Part shown: positions 6,749 through 16,436 of the stretch, in pieces
How positions within the stretch are numbered: position 1 is the first letter of the stretch
How the letters are laid out: every line of letters begins with the position of its first letter
NCBI GenBank assembly: GCA_051880615.1
Contig: JBJEOH010000012.1
Location: forward strand, 1-64,000
DNA length: 64,000 bases
Direction: 5' to 3'
Origin: UBA7067 sp051880615
GTDB lineage: Bacteria; Bacillota; Clostridia; Oscillospirales; Acutalibacteraceae
Notes under the pieces: model-generated
Told to the model about the DNA's origin: nothing
The model's database searches: none
What the model saw: the letters and a program-made list of their open reading frames with translations, nothing else
Made by a program: the position numbers and the translations under genes

Positions 6749-8002
6749 ATGCCAAGAACAAAAAGAAAAGACAAATCAAGAGTAGTGCTTCGTACAGGCG
6801 AATCACAGAGAGCCGATGGTACATACCATTTCAGTTGGACGGACGCCAATCATAAAAGGCGTTATGTGTATGCCAAGACACTTGATGAACTGCGATACAA
6901 AGAGGAACAAATCGCAAAAGACAAGAGCGATGGCATTAAGGCAGAAGCTCGTTACACAACGGTCAATGACATATATGAGCTTTGGAAGGATTTGAAGCGA
7001 GGACTGAAAAACAACACTTTTGAAAACTACAAGTATATGTATGAGACCTTTGTCCGTCATCAGATAGGTTCAAAGACTGTATCTTCTCTGAGAAAAACAG
7101 ATATAAAGAGGTTCTATAATTACCTTGCAGACGAACGCCATCTGAAGCCGGCAACCATTGATAATATTCATACGGTTCTCCATCAGATTTTGAATATGGC
7201 GGTCGATGATGACTACATCAGGAATAACCCGTCAAACAATGTGCTTAAAGAGTTGAAACAGTCCCATTGTTTTCAGACCGAGAAGCGTAGAGCCTTAACA
7301 AAGCCGGAGCAAGAGTTGTTTCTTGACTATCTGAAAAACTCTCCGACATCAAAGTATTGGTATCCGGTGTTTGCGGTTATGATTGGTACGGGACTTCGTG
7401 TTGGAGAGGTTACAGGGTTAAGATGGTGCGATATTGATTTGGAAGAAGGTATCATTGATGTGAACCACACGCTGGTTTACTATGACCACCGAACTGAGGG
7501 AAGCAAGTGTGGCTGTTACTTCAATGTTAATACGACCAAAACCCCGGCAGGAAGAAGAAAAGTGCCTATGCTCGGTTTTGTCAAAGAAGCGTTCTTAATG
7601 GAAAAGGAAAGGCAGGAGTTGCTCGACCTCCATTGCGAAGCGACTGTTGACGGATATACCGATTTTATCTTTATCAACCGTTTCGGACAGCCACAACATC
7701 AGGCAACCCTGAACAAAGCAATCCGCCGTATTATCCGTGACTGCAACGATGAACAGTTATTAAAGGACGAAAACGCAGAAGTATTGCTCCCACATTTTAG
7801 CTGCCATTCATTAAGGCACACTTTCACAACAAGGATGTGCGAAGCAGGGGTTAATGTTAAGGTCATTCAGGACACACTTGGTCATAAGGATATTTCAACT
7901 ACGCTTAACATCTATACTGATGTAACAAAGGAGCTGAGAAAGTCCGAATTTGAAGGTCTTGACTCCTACTTCAAAAATGAGTATAATAAAGTGTCGGTTT
8001 AA
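6749..8002 (+). CDS. int: Tyrosine recombinase/integrase (Tn916 Int type)
   Basis: A 417-aa tyrosine recombinase. The N-terminal arm-binding domain of Tn916 type (about 1-60: RTKRKDKSRVVLRTGESQRA) is followed by a SAM-like core-binding domain (about 75-165) and the catalytic domain. Catalytic residues seen: Arg in GTGLRVGEVTGLRW, HSLRH (about 352-356), His in LGHKDI and Tyr in NIYTDV (about 387). All are present, so it should be active. ATG 6749 follows GGGAGG. As the last gene of the element it marks the right end; an attachment site should lie just downstream. Confidence 0.92.
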   Translation: MPRTKRKDKSRVVLRTGESQRADGTYHFSWTDANHKRRYVYAKTLDELRYKEEQIAKDKSDGIKAEARYTTVNDIYELWKDLKRGLKNNTFENYKYMYETFVRHQIGSKTVSSLRKTDIKRFYNYLADERHLKPATIDNIHTVLHQILNMAVDDDYIRNNPSNNVLKELKQSHCFQTEKRRALTKPEQELFLDYLKNSPTSKYWYPVFAVMIGTGLRVGEVTGLRWCDIDLEEGIIDVNHTLVYYDHRTEGSKCGCYFNVNTTKTPAGRRKVPMLGFVKEAFLMEKERQELLDLHCEATVDGYTDFIFINRFGQPQHQATLNKAIRRIIRDCNDEQLLKDENAEVLLPHFSCHSLRHTFTTRMCEAGVNVKVIQDTLGHKDISTTLNIYTDVTKELRKSEFEGLDSYFKNEYNKVSV

Positions 8003-8546
8003 CAGATATTATTGATACGAACTTCATAGTTGGTGGATTAGAGCATTTACATCATTTACATCAATTCTTACACAAAGCCCTCACGAAACTAATCGAAATT
8101 ATAGTAAAATAGGATTTTGAAAAAATCTGATTTGTGACTTGTTTTGAACTATGTTGGGTTATAGTAAGAGTTGAAACGATGTCCTAAATCGTCCCCACGA
8201 TGAAGAGTTTGAAATAAGTAAAATTAAACAGCGTAAGCTTCAAGGCTCTGAAAGAGAGAAATCTTTTTCGGAGTCTTTTTCTTTGGCGGTTTTCAGATCG
8301 TTTTTATGACTATGTGAATATAATTTTGATAGAATAAATTACATAGAATAAATCACTGTTGAGTAGTTTTTGGAGCGCAGTCCAAAATGTGGTATCAGAG
8401 CGTGCAACGCAGATGCTTGTTTCGCACGCCGCTTTATGCGCTTTCATAAAATCCGCCGCCCTTGACACAGGCGGCTTTAAAGCTTATAATTAACTGTAAA
8501 TGTGCGTTGTGCGGCTACACCGCAGAGTGAAGAGTTTTGCGGATAT
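8003..8546. other. Element right end and chromosomal junction, no gene seen
   Basis: AT-rich sequence after int should contain the element's end, but I could not fix the attachment site without the left end. A hairpin with T-rich tail lies at 8244-8282 (GGCTCTGAAAGA opposite TCTTTTTCGGAGTC). Another stem, CCGCC/GGCGG, lies near 8453-8474. From about 8510 the fold-back repeats of the chromosome begin. Confidence 0.5.
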
Positions 8547-8832
8547 GCCGCAGAGTGAAGAGTGAAGAGTGGAGAGTGGAGATGTTTACTCGAAACGAGT
8601 TCGTAGGGAACACTCTTGAGTGTTCCTGCTCGCTCTTATGAATGTTGCATGTGTTTCGTAGGTGCGACCCTTGCGGTCGCCCGGGATAGACGCAGTTACT
8701 GCTAGGTTCAACAAAACTATAATAGAGTTTAATTTTTATTGGCTCGACCCGGAACGGTCAAAACCGTTCCCTACAAACTCACAGACCCGTTGCGAAATTC
8801 ATCTTCACTCTTCACTCTTCACTCTCAACTCT
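8547..8832. repeat. Composite fold-back repeat R1
   Basis: The left arm (repeats of GAGTGAAGAGTG/GAGTGGAG) and right arm (CTTCACTC repeated) are inverted copies about 290 bp apart. Inside are hairpins CGTAGGGAACACT...AGTGTTCC and GGAACGGTCAAAACCGTTCC. Same family as R2, R8 and R9. Confidence 0.75.
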
Positions 8833-8862
8833 ATTTTCTATTCTTTCGGGGAGGGAACGGCT

Positions 8863-9675
8863 ATGTCAAAGGAGCCTATCGGAGTTTTCGATTCGGGGCT
8901 TGGCGGTCTTACTGCGGTTAAGGAGCTTCTCAGCGTACTGCCGCACGAGGATATTGTGTATTTCGGCGATACGGGACGAGTGCCTTACGGTAACCGAAGC
9001 CGCAGTACGATAAAGAAATACGCTCATCAGGACGCCGCTTTTTTGTTGTCAAAAAATGTTAAGTTTATCATCGCCGCCTGCGGCACTGTAAGCTCAGTTG
9101 CAGGGGACTTGGGCGGTAAAATTCCCGTTGCGTTCACAGGCGTTTTAAAGCCGACTGCGGCTGCGGCAATCAAAAAGACAAAAAACGGCAAAATCGGCGT
9201 AATAGGCACAAGTGCAACGATAAGCAGTAACTCCTATAAGCACGAGCTTGAACGCCTGAACCCGAACATCAAGGTGTATCAGCAGGACTGCCCTTTGTTT
9301 GTGCCGCTTGTTGAAAACGGCTTTATTTCAGAGGACGACCCGATTGTCGTTATGGTTGTTGAGCGCTATCTGCAAGGCCTTAAGGAGCTTGGCGTTGATA
9401 CAATAATACTCGGCTGTACGCACTACCCGATACTCAAAAAGGTTATTTCAAAGGTTATGGGGCAGGGTGTTGCACTTGTCGATTCGGGCAGGGAAACCGC
9501 GCTTTATACAGCGCAGCTGCTTGAACAGCAAGGGCTTCTCAACGACAGTCAAAAGCCCGGCAAAAGCAGCTTTTATGTCAGCGACACACCCGACGGATTC
9601 TCTCACCTTGCAGGAATGTTCCTCGACAGGGATATTGATGATACGGTTGAACAGATAGACATAGAACAATATTGA
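8863..9675 (+). CDS. murI: Glutamate racemase
   Basis: A 270-aa enzyme converting L- to D-glutamate for peptidoglycan precursors in the cytoplasm. It begins with the family motif GVFDSGLGGLTAVKELL. The two catalytic cysteines are in AACGTVSS (about residue 70) and LGCTHYP (about 180). The length is normal. ATG 8863 lies after GGGGAGGG; an upstream in-frame start at 8662 would run through repeat R1 and is rejected. No operon partner is tight; the DUF1934 gene follows after about 107 nt. Confidence 0.93.
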   Translation: MSKEPIGVFDSGLGGLTAVKELLSVLPHEDIVYFGDTGRVPYGNRSRSTIKKYAHQDAAFLLSKNVKFIIAACGTVSSVAGDLGGKIPVAFTGVLKPTAAAAIKKTKNGKIGVIGTSATISSNSYKHELERLNPNIKVYQQDCPLFVPLVENGFISEDDPIVVMVVERYLQGLKELGVDTIILGCTHYPILKKVISKVMGQGVALVDSGRETALYTAQLLEQQGLLNDSQKPGKSSFYVSDTPDGFSHLAGMFLDRDIDDTVEQIDIEQY

Positions 9676-9782
9676 CGAAAAATTCTCTCGCCAATCTAAC
9701 CTTACCAATCTAATCTTACAAATATATTCGAATTTTATTTCGGATATTTTGAAATTGCTGTTTAGCATATATGAGGGCGAAA

Positions 9783-10238
9783 ATGGAAGAACTTAAAAAA
9801 GATTACTTAATAAAAATCACAGGTAAGCAGACCGTTGACGGCGAGCAGGATGTGATTGAGCTTGAAACCACAGGACGCTATGAGGAGAAAGACGGTGTAA
9901 GGTATATTTACTACACCGAGTATGTCGAGGAAGAAAACGGCGACTCTGAGCGGGATACCGTTGTTGAAATCGCGAATGAAAGCCTTGTTACAATAATACG
10001 AACAGGAGACTATGAAAGCCGACTGATGCTGGAGCTTGATTCGCAGCATCAGTGCCTTTATCAGACGCCGTTCGGCAATCTGATGATTACCGTGTTCACA
10101 AGCCTGATTGACTTTGACTTAAGCGTTGACGGCGGATATATAAAAGTTGCTTACTCGCTGAATTTCAACAGCGACTTCGGCAGTGAAAATGAATTTTCAA
10201 TCGAGATTAAAAGGCTCAGTGCGGCGAAGCCGCAGTGA
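9783..10238 (+). CDS. DUF1934 (YwiB-like) beta-barrel protein
   Basis: A 151-aa protein starting MEELKKDYLIKITGKQTVDG. The alternating strands with TPFGNLMITVFT and LDFNSDFG-like stretches fit DUF1934, a lipocalin-like barrel of unknown function found next to argS in Firmicutes (ywiB-argS in Bacillus). ATG 9783 follows GAGGGCG; 9771 is an alternative four residues longer. Its last codons (SAAKPQ and stop) run into repeat R2, so the C-terminus may have been altered by repeat insertion. Confidence 0.82.
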   Translation: MEELKKDYLIKITGKQTVDGEQDVIELETTGRYEEKDGVRYIYYTEYVEEENGDSERDTVVEIANESLVTIIRTGDYESRLMLELDSQHQCLYQTPFGNLMITVFTSLIDFDLSVDGGYIKVAYSLNFNSDFGSENEFSIEIKRLSAAKPQ

Positions 10239-10580
10239 GTAGAGTGAAGAGTGAAGAGTGGAGATGTTCACCCGAAACGAGGTTGTAGGGAACACTCTTG
10301 AGTGTTCCGGCTCGAACCGATGAATGTTGAAACGAGTTCTTGGCTCCCTTTGAAGGGAGCTGTCAGCGAAGCTGACTGAAGGATGTCTGCTCGCTACGCT
10401 GAATATGCGGTCAGTCAGCTTTTTTGACTGCATTTTGCTGGTTCGAGCACATCCTTCCACCGCAAGCGGTCCCCCTCCCTTGAAAGGGAGGCAAGGATAC
10501 TATCCAACTTCTTCTTAATTCAAAGAGCAGCGCAGCTGCGACAACCACAACTCCACTCTCCACTCTCAACACTCCACTCT
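10221..10580. repeat. Composite fold-back repeat R2
   Basis: The left arm GAGTGAAGAGTGAAGAGTGG overlaps the end of the DUF1934 gene; the right arm CTCCACTCTCCACTCT lies before argS. The interior carries the GTAGGGAACACT...AGTGTTCC hairpin, an AAGGGAGCTGTCAGCGAAGC module, and GCAGCGCAGCTGCG. Confidence 0.75.
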
Positions 10581-10604
10581 TAAAAAACAGAAAGGAAGAT
10601 TTTG

Positions 10605-12296
10605 ATGTCACAGACGGCAAGTATAGCGTCAGCACAGCTGATGGAGGAAATAAAGAATGCGCTTGACCGCGCAGTTGAAAAGGGCGAGCTTCCGCAGTAT
10701 GAGGCACTGCCGAAATTTATTATAGAAACTCCGGCGGACAGAAGTCACGGCGACCTTGCAACAAACGCCGCTATGGCTTGTGCAAAGACATTTCGTATGC
10801 CGCCGTTTAAAATTGCAAATGCGATAAAGGATAATATAGATCTCGGCAAGACCTATGCCGAAAGCTGTGAGGTTGCAGGACCGGGCTTTCTGAACTTTGT
10901 TCTTGCGCCGTGCTATTACGCCGCTGTACTCAACGAGATTGAGGAAAAGGGAGAGGGCTACGGCAAAAGCGACTACGGCAATGGAAAGAGAATTCTGCTT
11001 GAATTTGTTTCGGCAAACCCGACAGGTCCAATGCACATCGGTAACGCAAGAGGCGGCGCTCTGGGCGACTGCCTTGCCGCTGTTTTGCAGGCGGCAGGCT
11101 ATGAGGTGTCGAGGGAGTTCTATGTAAACGACGCGGGCAACCAGATTGAGAAGTTCAAAAATTCGCTTGAGGTCAGATACTTACAGCTTTTTGATTCAAG
11201 CGTTGAAATGCCTGAGGACGCATACCTCGGCGAGGATATCACAAACCACGCAAAGGCTTTTGCCGAAATCAACGGCGATAAATATGTTGACGCTGACAGC
11301 GAGCAGAGAAAGCAGGCGCTTTGCGACTTTGCTCTGCCGATTAATATTCAGAAGCTCAAGGACGATTTGCTTAAATACCGCATTCAGTATGACAACTGGT
11401 TTTTGGAAAGCTCACTGCACCAAAGCGGCGCAGTAGCTGAAATTATAGAAAAGCTCAAGGCAAGCGGACACACCTATGAGCAGGAGGGAGCTTTGTGGTT
11501 CAAGACCACCGATTTCGGCGAGGACAAGGACAGAGTGCTTGTTCGTGCAAACGGAATCCCGACATATCTTGTTCCCGATATTGCCTACCACTACAACAAG
11601 CTTGTAACACGCGGCTATGACATTGCAATCGATGTTCTCGGCGCTGACCATCACGGCTATATTCCGCGAATGAAGGCGTCAATGGAGGCTCTGGGCGTTG
11701 ACTCAAACAGGCTCGATATGATAATTATGCAGATGGTTCGCCTTGTAAAGAACGGCGAAACCTACAAGCTTTCAAAGCGCAGCGGCAAGGCGATTACGCT
11801 TGAAACCCTGCTTGACGAGGTGCCTGTTGACGCGGCGCGATTTATGTTCAATATGCGCGAGGCTAACACACAGATGGACTTTGACCTCGATTTGGCGGTT
11901 CAGCAGGACAGCCAGAACCCTGTTTATTATGTTCAGTACGCTCACGCAAGAATCTGTTCTATCATAAAGGCACTTAAAGAGGACGGCATTGAGCCGAGAA
12001 AATGCACTCAGCAGGAGCTTGAGCTGCTCACAGCACCCGAGGAGAAGGAGCTTATTCATCACTTGGCTTCGTATACCAACGAGATAATCTCGGCGGCTAA
12101 GGAGTATGACCCGACAAAGGTCACCCGCTTTGTGCTTCAGCTTGCATCACTGTTCCATAAGTTCTACAACGCTTGCAGAATAAAGGGCAGTGAGGACGGA
12201 CTTTTGCAGGCAAGACTTGCGCTGTGCCTGAGCGTTAAGAGCGTTATTAAAAATGTGCTTGATATGCTCAAGATTACAGCTCCCGAAACGATGTGA
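10605..12296 (+). CDS. argS: Arginyl-tRNA synthetase
   Basis: A 563-aa class I synthetase charging tRNA-Arg. The N-terminal Arg_tRNA_synt_N domain is at about 10-95. The HIGH motif appears as ANPTGPMHIGNARGGALGD (about 135-153). The KMSKS loop is KLSKRSG (about 388-394). The C-terminal DALR anticodon-binding domain ends in ITAPETM. Length and motifs are normal. ATG 10605 has AAGGAAG upstream; the TTG one codon earlier is rejected. It follows DUF1934 as in Bacillus, though repeat R2 separates them. Confidence 0.95.
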   Translation: MSQTASIASAQLMEEIKNALDRAVEKGELPQYEALPKFIIETPADRSHGDLATNAAMACAKTFRMPPFKIANAIKDNIDLGKTYAESCEVAGPGFLNFVLAPCYYAAVLNEIEEKGEGYGKSDYGNGKRILLEFVSANPTGPMHIGNARGGALGDCLAAVLQAAGYEVSREFYVNDAGNQIEKFKNSLEVRYLQLFDSSVEMPEDAYLGEDITNHAKAFAEINGDKYVDADSEQRKQALCDFALPINIQKLKDDLLKYRIQYDNWFLESSLHQSGAVAEIIEKLKASGHTYEQEGALWFKTTDFGEDKDRVLVRANGIPTYLVPDIAYHYNKLVTRGYDIAIDVLGADHHGYIPRMKASMEALGVDSNRLDMIIMQMVRLVKNGETYKLSKRSGKAITLETLLDEVPVDAARFMFNMREANTQMDFDLDLAVQQDSQNPVYYVQYAHARICSIIKALKEDGIEPRKCTQQELELLTAPEEKELIHHLASYTNEIISAAKEYDPTKVTRFVLQLASLFHKFYNACRIKGSEDGLLQARLALCLSVKSVIKNVLDMLKITAPETM

Positions 12297-12298
12297 GT

Positions 12299-12405
12299 GG
12301 CGGCTTCGCCGCAGAGTGGAGAGTGGAGAGTGGAGAGTTGGTCATCGAAGCTACGCTGCTCTTTAATTAAAAGTTTGGTCGAGCAGAATAAAACGAGAAT
12401 AAAAA
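12299..12405. repeat. Partial fold-back repeat R3
   Basis: A GCGGCTTCGCCGC hairpin followed by GAGTGGAGAGTGGAG repeats, then a module beginning GCTCTTTAA and ending GAGCAGAATAAAACGAGAAT that recurs at 25290-25337. Confidence 0.7.
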
Positions 12406-12420
12406 CCGGGCAAAAAAATC

Positions 12421-12452
12421 GGGCGAACCGCTGTGGTTCGCCCTGAATTTTT
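12421..12452. terminator. Bidirectional terminator between argS and the cotH gene
   Basis: GGGCGAACC pairs with GGTTCGCCC around GCTGT, with A-run on the left and T-run on the right. It serves two convergent genes. Confidence 0.85.
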
Positions 12453-12487
12453 GCTGTGTATCAGCTTGAATTTGATTTATTCTGCCC

Positions 12488-14920
12488 TTATACTTCCTGC
12501 GATAGTGCAAGCTTCTGAATCATAATTGCGTCGTATATTGTTATTTCACCGTCATTGTTCATATCTGCGTTTAATTTGCTTTGTTCATCAAGAGTCGTAA
12601 GCCTGAGTCCCGCTTTCTGAACGGTGATTGCGTCAATCAGCGTAACCTTTCTGTCGCCTGTTACATCGCCCTTAATGAAATAGTCTGTCCATTTGCCGTA
12701 GTAAACCTCGCTGCCCGTAGAGGCTGAATTCTCATAATCGGGAATCCAGACCTGATTTGTCTTAATCGGTGCAATAAGATTCTCTGTCTGAGCGCCGTTG
12801 TTGCCGTTGTTAAAGATGACATTCAGTATGCTTTTGTCAAGTCTGTATTTCCAGTAGCCGTTGCCGCAGTCTGTCATCGTAACACCGGGCCAAGGCGGTG
12901 TTTCCACATCGTCGCTGTCCCACCAGTAGATATAAACCTCGTTCCACTGCGTCTTTGTGTTGTCAAAGTAAACATAAATATCGCTCAGTGCGTATTTCAT
13001 TGCTGCCTGTGCGTCAGTCAATGCGGTGGCAACCTCTACAACATTAGTTGCGGCGCTTATTGCTTCAATGCCTTTGTTATATTCCGCAAGGAAGCTGCTC
13101 CATGATTCGGAATCGTAATCAGCCTCATTAACCGAGTTTTTGTATCTTGTGAGTTCGGCAAGAGCAAGGCTCTGAGCTGTTTGCAGCTCGATAAAAAAGC
13201 TGTCCATAAAGTTTTTGCGAGCCGAAATCCATTTAAGATAATACGAAAGCTGGCTTTTGTGCGTCGTTCCTGCGGAGTATACAAGAATGGTAGAGCGGAT
13301 ATCCCAGCGTGTATAATTCATCTCTGCGCTGTCGGAAACAAGGCTTGAATACTGCTCAAAGCTCTTCAGCCTGCCTGTTCCTTCTGTGTAGCCGTTTAAT
13401 ATGTCAAATGCAGGAACAAATCTTTCGTTCCACAGTCTCTTTGCCTCTTCCATGAAATCCTCGTGCTGTGCAAATTGACCTATAATTGTGTAATAGTCGG
13501 TTTCGTAGCGCTTTGAAATGCCTGCGAAAATATCAGTAGTTGAGAGCATTGACACGCTGTCCTTGATTGCACTGAGGTTGCCGAATGCAACATCATAGTC
13601 CCACACCGGTGCGGCGTGAAGCTTGCCGTCGCCTGTGAGGTCGGAGTCCTTGTAGAAGAAGCAGCTTGAAATGCCTGTGTCGATGTTCACCGAAAGCTCC
13701 TCGAGCAGATACATAAGTGCGGCGGATTCAAGGTCAAGATAATCAGTGTAGTGCTTGCCCTTTGAGTTGTAGCCTGTTTCTGAATACAGTGCGTCCTCCA
13801 TATCCTGCACAAAGTCGGCTATGTAATTTACCTGCTCAATAGAGTTGACTGTTTTGAGGTCAACCGCCTGTTCTCTTGTAGTAATAAAATAGCACGGCTC
13901 CTCTGGATTTACAACATATTCAAGCAGATAGCCGCCTGTTATATCATCGGGGTTAAGCGGCAGAGCATAGCCCTGTCTGTTGCCTGACTTTGTGAGTGAG
14001 TATGACTCAATGTCGTCATTCTGTCCTGCGGCTAAAAGAGCGTCCTCGGTGTTGCCCTGCAAATCTGTGATGCTGACGAGGTTGTTTTTGCCGAGGTCAA
14101 CCTTTTCGCTGAGCTGATATGTGCCGAGGTATTCGCCGTTTGCGTAAAGGTCAAGGAAGCGCGACTCAGGCGAGAAATCAAGTCCTACCTCGTCTGCAAG
14201 GTCATATGCAACACGGTTGCGCATCATTGAGTGCTCCTGTGCGTTTGCAAGCAGACACCACTTTTTGCTCGACTTCATACCGAGCAGGCTTGCCTTTTTC
14301 GGCAGCTTGATGTTGTACGGCTTTTTGTCGAGTCGCCAGGTTGTGTTGCCTCTGCCCTTGATTGAGTTGAGCGCGCCGTCATAGGAAACCGCACCCTCGC
14401 TGTCAACAAGAAGCATCTGACCCGATTCTGCCCTTTCGTGGTATGGGTCGGCGTTGATAGCGTCCATACTGCCGCTTTCGGTTGTGATGAACATTGAGGC
14501 TATGCTCGATGATTGCATAATGTAGGCGGTGTAGTCCTCGCCGTCGGCGGTAACGGTAAAATTCTTGTTTTTAGGCAAATCAGTGAGAATGTCGCCGCTT
14601 GCGACAGCCTTGCCGTTGATTTCAACGCTGTCAAAGTTGTGATACAGTGCGGCGGAATTAATGTCAGCCGAGGTCGGCATCAAGAAATAATATACTCCGT
14701 CCGTGTGAAGATACCATTTGACAGCGTCAATTTCGGTTACTCCCTCGGTTGAACAGCCGTCAAGCCACAGTGCCTTGTCGCTGCTTGAGGTGACATAAGC
14801 CGGAACACCCGATTGGGTGTTGCCGCCGTCAAGAGCAAGTGCGCCCGAAAACGGCATAACAGCCATCAGTACGCACAAAAGCAGTGATATAATTTTTTTA
14901 GCTGAAAATAGCTTTTTCAT
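12488..14920 (-). CDS. Secreted CotH kinase-like protein with CBM26 and dockerin
   Basis: An 810-aa secreted protein. Signal peptide at 1-29 (KKIISLLLCVLMAVMPFSGALA). The CotH kinase-like domain is at about 95-560: KGRGNTTWRLDKKPYNIKL (about 190) and WDYDVAFGN (about 440). A starch-binding CBM26-like module follows (about 650-735: WNEVYIYWWDSDD, PPWPGVTM). A type I dockerin with two calcium repeats ends it (GDVTGDRKVTLIDA, MNNDGEITIYDA). CotH proteins phosphorylate protein partners or act as structural scaffold components. Here dockerin and CBM point to a starch-related cell-surface complex. Start after GGAGG; no close operon partner. Confidence 0.88.
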   Translation of the reverse strand: MKKLFSAKKIISLLLCVLMAVMPFSGALALDGGNTQSGVPAYVTSSSDKALWLDGCSTEGVTEIDAVKWYLHTDGVYYFLMPTSADINSAALYHNFDSVEINGKAVASGDILTDLPKNKNFTVTADGEDYTAYIMQSSSIASMFITTESGSMDAINADPYHERAESGQMLLVDSEGAVSYDGALNSIKGRGNTTWRLDKKPYNIKLPKKASLLGMKSSKKWCLLANAQEHSMMRNRVAYDLADEVGLDFSPESRFLDLYANGEYLGTYQLSEKVDLGKNNLVSITDLQGNTEDALLAAGQNDDIESYSLTKSGNRQGYALPLNPDDITGGYLLEYVVNPEEPCYFITTREQAVDLKTVNSIEQVNYIADFVQDMEDALYSETGYNSKGKHYTDYLDLESAALMYLLEELSVNIDTGISSCFFYKDSDLTGDGKLHAAPVWDYDVAFGNLSAIKDSVSMLSTTDIFAGISKRYETDYYTIIGQFAQHEDFMEEAKRLWNERFVPAFDILNGYTEGTGRLKSFEQYSSLVSDSAEMNYTRWDIRSTILVYSAGTTHKSQLSYYLKWISARKNFMDSFFIELQTAQSLALAELTRYKNSVNEADYDSESWSSFLAEYNKGIEAISAATNVVEVATALTDAQAAMKYALSDIYVYFDNTKTQWNEVYIYWWDSDDVETPPWPGVTMTDCGNGYWKYRLDKSILNVIFNNGNNGAQTENLIAPIKTNQVWIPDYENSASTGSEVYYGKWTDYFIKGDVTGDRKVTLIDAITVQKAGLRLTTLDEQSKLNADMNNDGEITIYDAIMIQKLALSQEV

Positions 14921-14956
14921 TGCAGTTCCTCCTGTTGAATAATATTCTGTAATAAA

Positions 14957-14965
14957 ATTATACCA
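14957..14965 (-). promoter_or_regulatory. Extended -10 promoter of the cotH-dockerin gene
   Basis: On the minus strand TGGTATAAT, an extended -10, lies 37 nt before the start codon. No convincing -35 was seen. Confidence 0.55.
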
Positions 14966-15029
14966 CTGCTTTATTGTTTTTTGTATTGTCAGAATTTTAG
15001 AAAAAATGGAGGGAAATTTGTGTAACTCT

Positions 15030-15048
15030 ACTCTTCACTCTCCACTCT
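15030..15048. repeat. Single repeat arm R4 at the birA stop
   Basis: ACTCTTCACTCTCCACTCT abuts the TGA of birA, which is read on the minus strand. Only one arm of the fold-back family is present. Confidence 0.6.
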
Positions 15049-16019
15049 CAATATATTCCCTGCACCGCAACCTCGCCTGTGCTGATATATTCCGTCTTGC
15101 CGCTGTCGGTTTGAATAATCAATCCGCCGTCTGCGGCAATGTCGACGGCAGTTCCGCAAATCTCCTCATTACTGCGGTGTGCGCTGACGCGCCTGCCGAT
15201 AGTTGCACAAAGCGAAACATACTCGTCTTTGATAGCCTCAAAGCCGCCCATAATAAACTCGTTATACGCCTGCTCAAAATTTTCGGCAAGCTTCGCAACA
15301 AGCTCCGCACGGCTGAATGCTATGCCCTTTTCAAGGTATAGAGAGGTCGCCTTATGCTTGATTTCATCGGGGAAGGAACGGTTGTTGGCATTTATGCCCA
15401 TACCGACAACAGCAAACGAAACAGTGTTGTCCTCAATAGTCATCTCGGTGAGAATTCCGCACAGCTTTTTACTGCCGATGATTATGTCGTTCGGCCACTT
15501 GATTTTTGCGTTGCACTCGGCAATGCTGTTGATAGTGTTACAAAGCGCAAGCCCTGCAACAAGCGTTATGCACGGCACCTGTGAGGGTGCAAGCTCAGGG
15601 CGGAGCAGAATGCTTTCGTAAATGCTTGTACCCTTTGGCGATTGCCAAACTCTGCCAAGCCTGCCCTTGCCGAGTGTCTGCTCGTCAGACACAACGGTGA
15701 GTCCCTGTTTCTCGCCCTGCTTTGCGCGGCGCTTTATTTCTTCGTTTGTCGAGTCAACGCTGTCGAGCACCACAGTCGGTCTGCCGATATACAGTGTTTT
15801 CAGCTTTTCATTTATTTCCTGCTGTGACATCTTATCAGGCTCCCAGATAAGGCTGTAGCCTCGGTTTGTCGCGCTGTCAATTTCATAGCCCTGCGCGCGA
15901 AGAGTTTTTATCCATTTGTTAATGCCGTTTCGGGATATGCCCAGCTTGTCGGACATTTCCTGCCCCGAAACATATCCGCCCTGCCTTAATAATTCCAAAA
16001 TCAAATCAACCGTACTCAC
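15048..16019 (-). CDS. birA: Bifunctional biotin-protein ligase/biotin repressor
   Basis: A 323-aa protein that activates biotin with ATP and attaches it to carboxylase carrier domains, and can repress biotin genes. The N-terminal winged helix (about 1-65: VSGQEMSDKLGISRNGINKW) supplies DNA binding. The ligase domain has GKGRLGRVWQSPKG (about 110-123) and KWPNDIIIGSKK (about 170). The C-terminal SH3-like domain is complete. The start is GTG at 16019 with AGGGA upstream. The stop is followed at once by repeat arm R4. No biotin gene lies nearby. Confidence 0.92.
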   Translation of the reverse strand: MSTVDLILELLRQGGYVSGQEMSDKLGISRNGINKWIKTLRAQGYEIDSATNRGYSLIWEPDKMSQQEINEKLKTLYIGRPTVVLDSVDSTNEEIKRRAKQGEKQGLTVVSDEQTLGKGRLGRVWQSPKGTSIYESILLRPELAPSQVPCITLVAGLALCNTINSIAECNAKIKWPNDIIIGSKKLCGILTEMTIEDNTVSFAVVGMGINANNRSFPDEIKHKATSLYLEKGIAFSRAELVAKLAENFEQAYNEFIMGGFEAIKDEYVSLCATIGRRVSAHRSNEEICGTAVDIAADGGLIIQTDSGKTEYISTGEVAVQGIY

Positions 16020-16083
16020 AATTCATCAGTCCCTGCGATTAAATAGTAATGCTGTTATTAATGCCGTTATTTTACATTCAATG

Positions 16084-16268
16084 TCATCAACTTAAGCACG
16101 AAACCTGAAACGAGGTTGTAGGGAACAGGCTTGCCTGTTCCGGTTCGAGCCGCAGAGTGTTATACTCTATTCTGATTTTGTAGAGCATTGCAGTAAATAC
16201 GCCTATCTCGGAACGGTCAAGACCGTTCCCTACGAACATTTTCGGAATACGGATCCTTAAGTTGATGA
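16084..16268. repeat. Repeat R5 with 13-bp terminal inverted repeats
   Basis: TCATCAACTTAAG at 16084 is matched by CTTAAGTTGATGA at 16256-16268. The interior contains GTAGGGAACAGGCTTGCCTG and GGAACGGTCAAGACCGTTCC hairpins shared with R8 and R9. The GAGTGAAGAG arms are absent here. Confidence 0.65.
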
Positions 16269-16436
16269 TATTGCCTTTACATTCCGATTATAGCATAGCG
16301 CCGGCGTGAAAACAAGCTTTTGCAAATTGTGAGCAAATGTTAAGATGTCAGGTGCAAAAGTAAACAAAAAGCTGTTTATTTTGCTTTTAACGAAAAATAT
16401 AATATTGCATTTATGCTATTATTGTAAAACACGAAT

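Noticed and set aside
8662..8862. In-frame extension of murI to an upstream start
   Set aside because: The added 67 residues encode repeat R1; the family starts at the GVFDSGLGG motif a few residues after ATG 8863.
10197..10707. Minus-strand frames of 87 and 98 aa between DUF1934 and argS
   Set aside because: They translate repeat R2 and are not supported by start signals.
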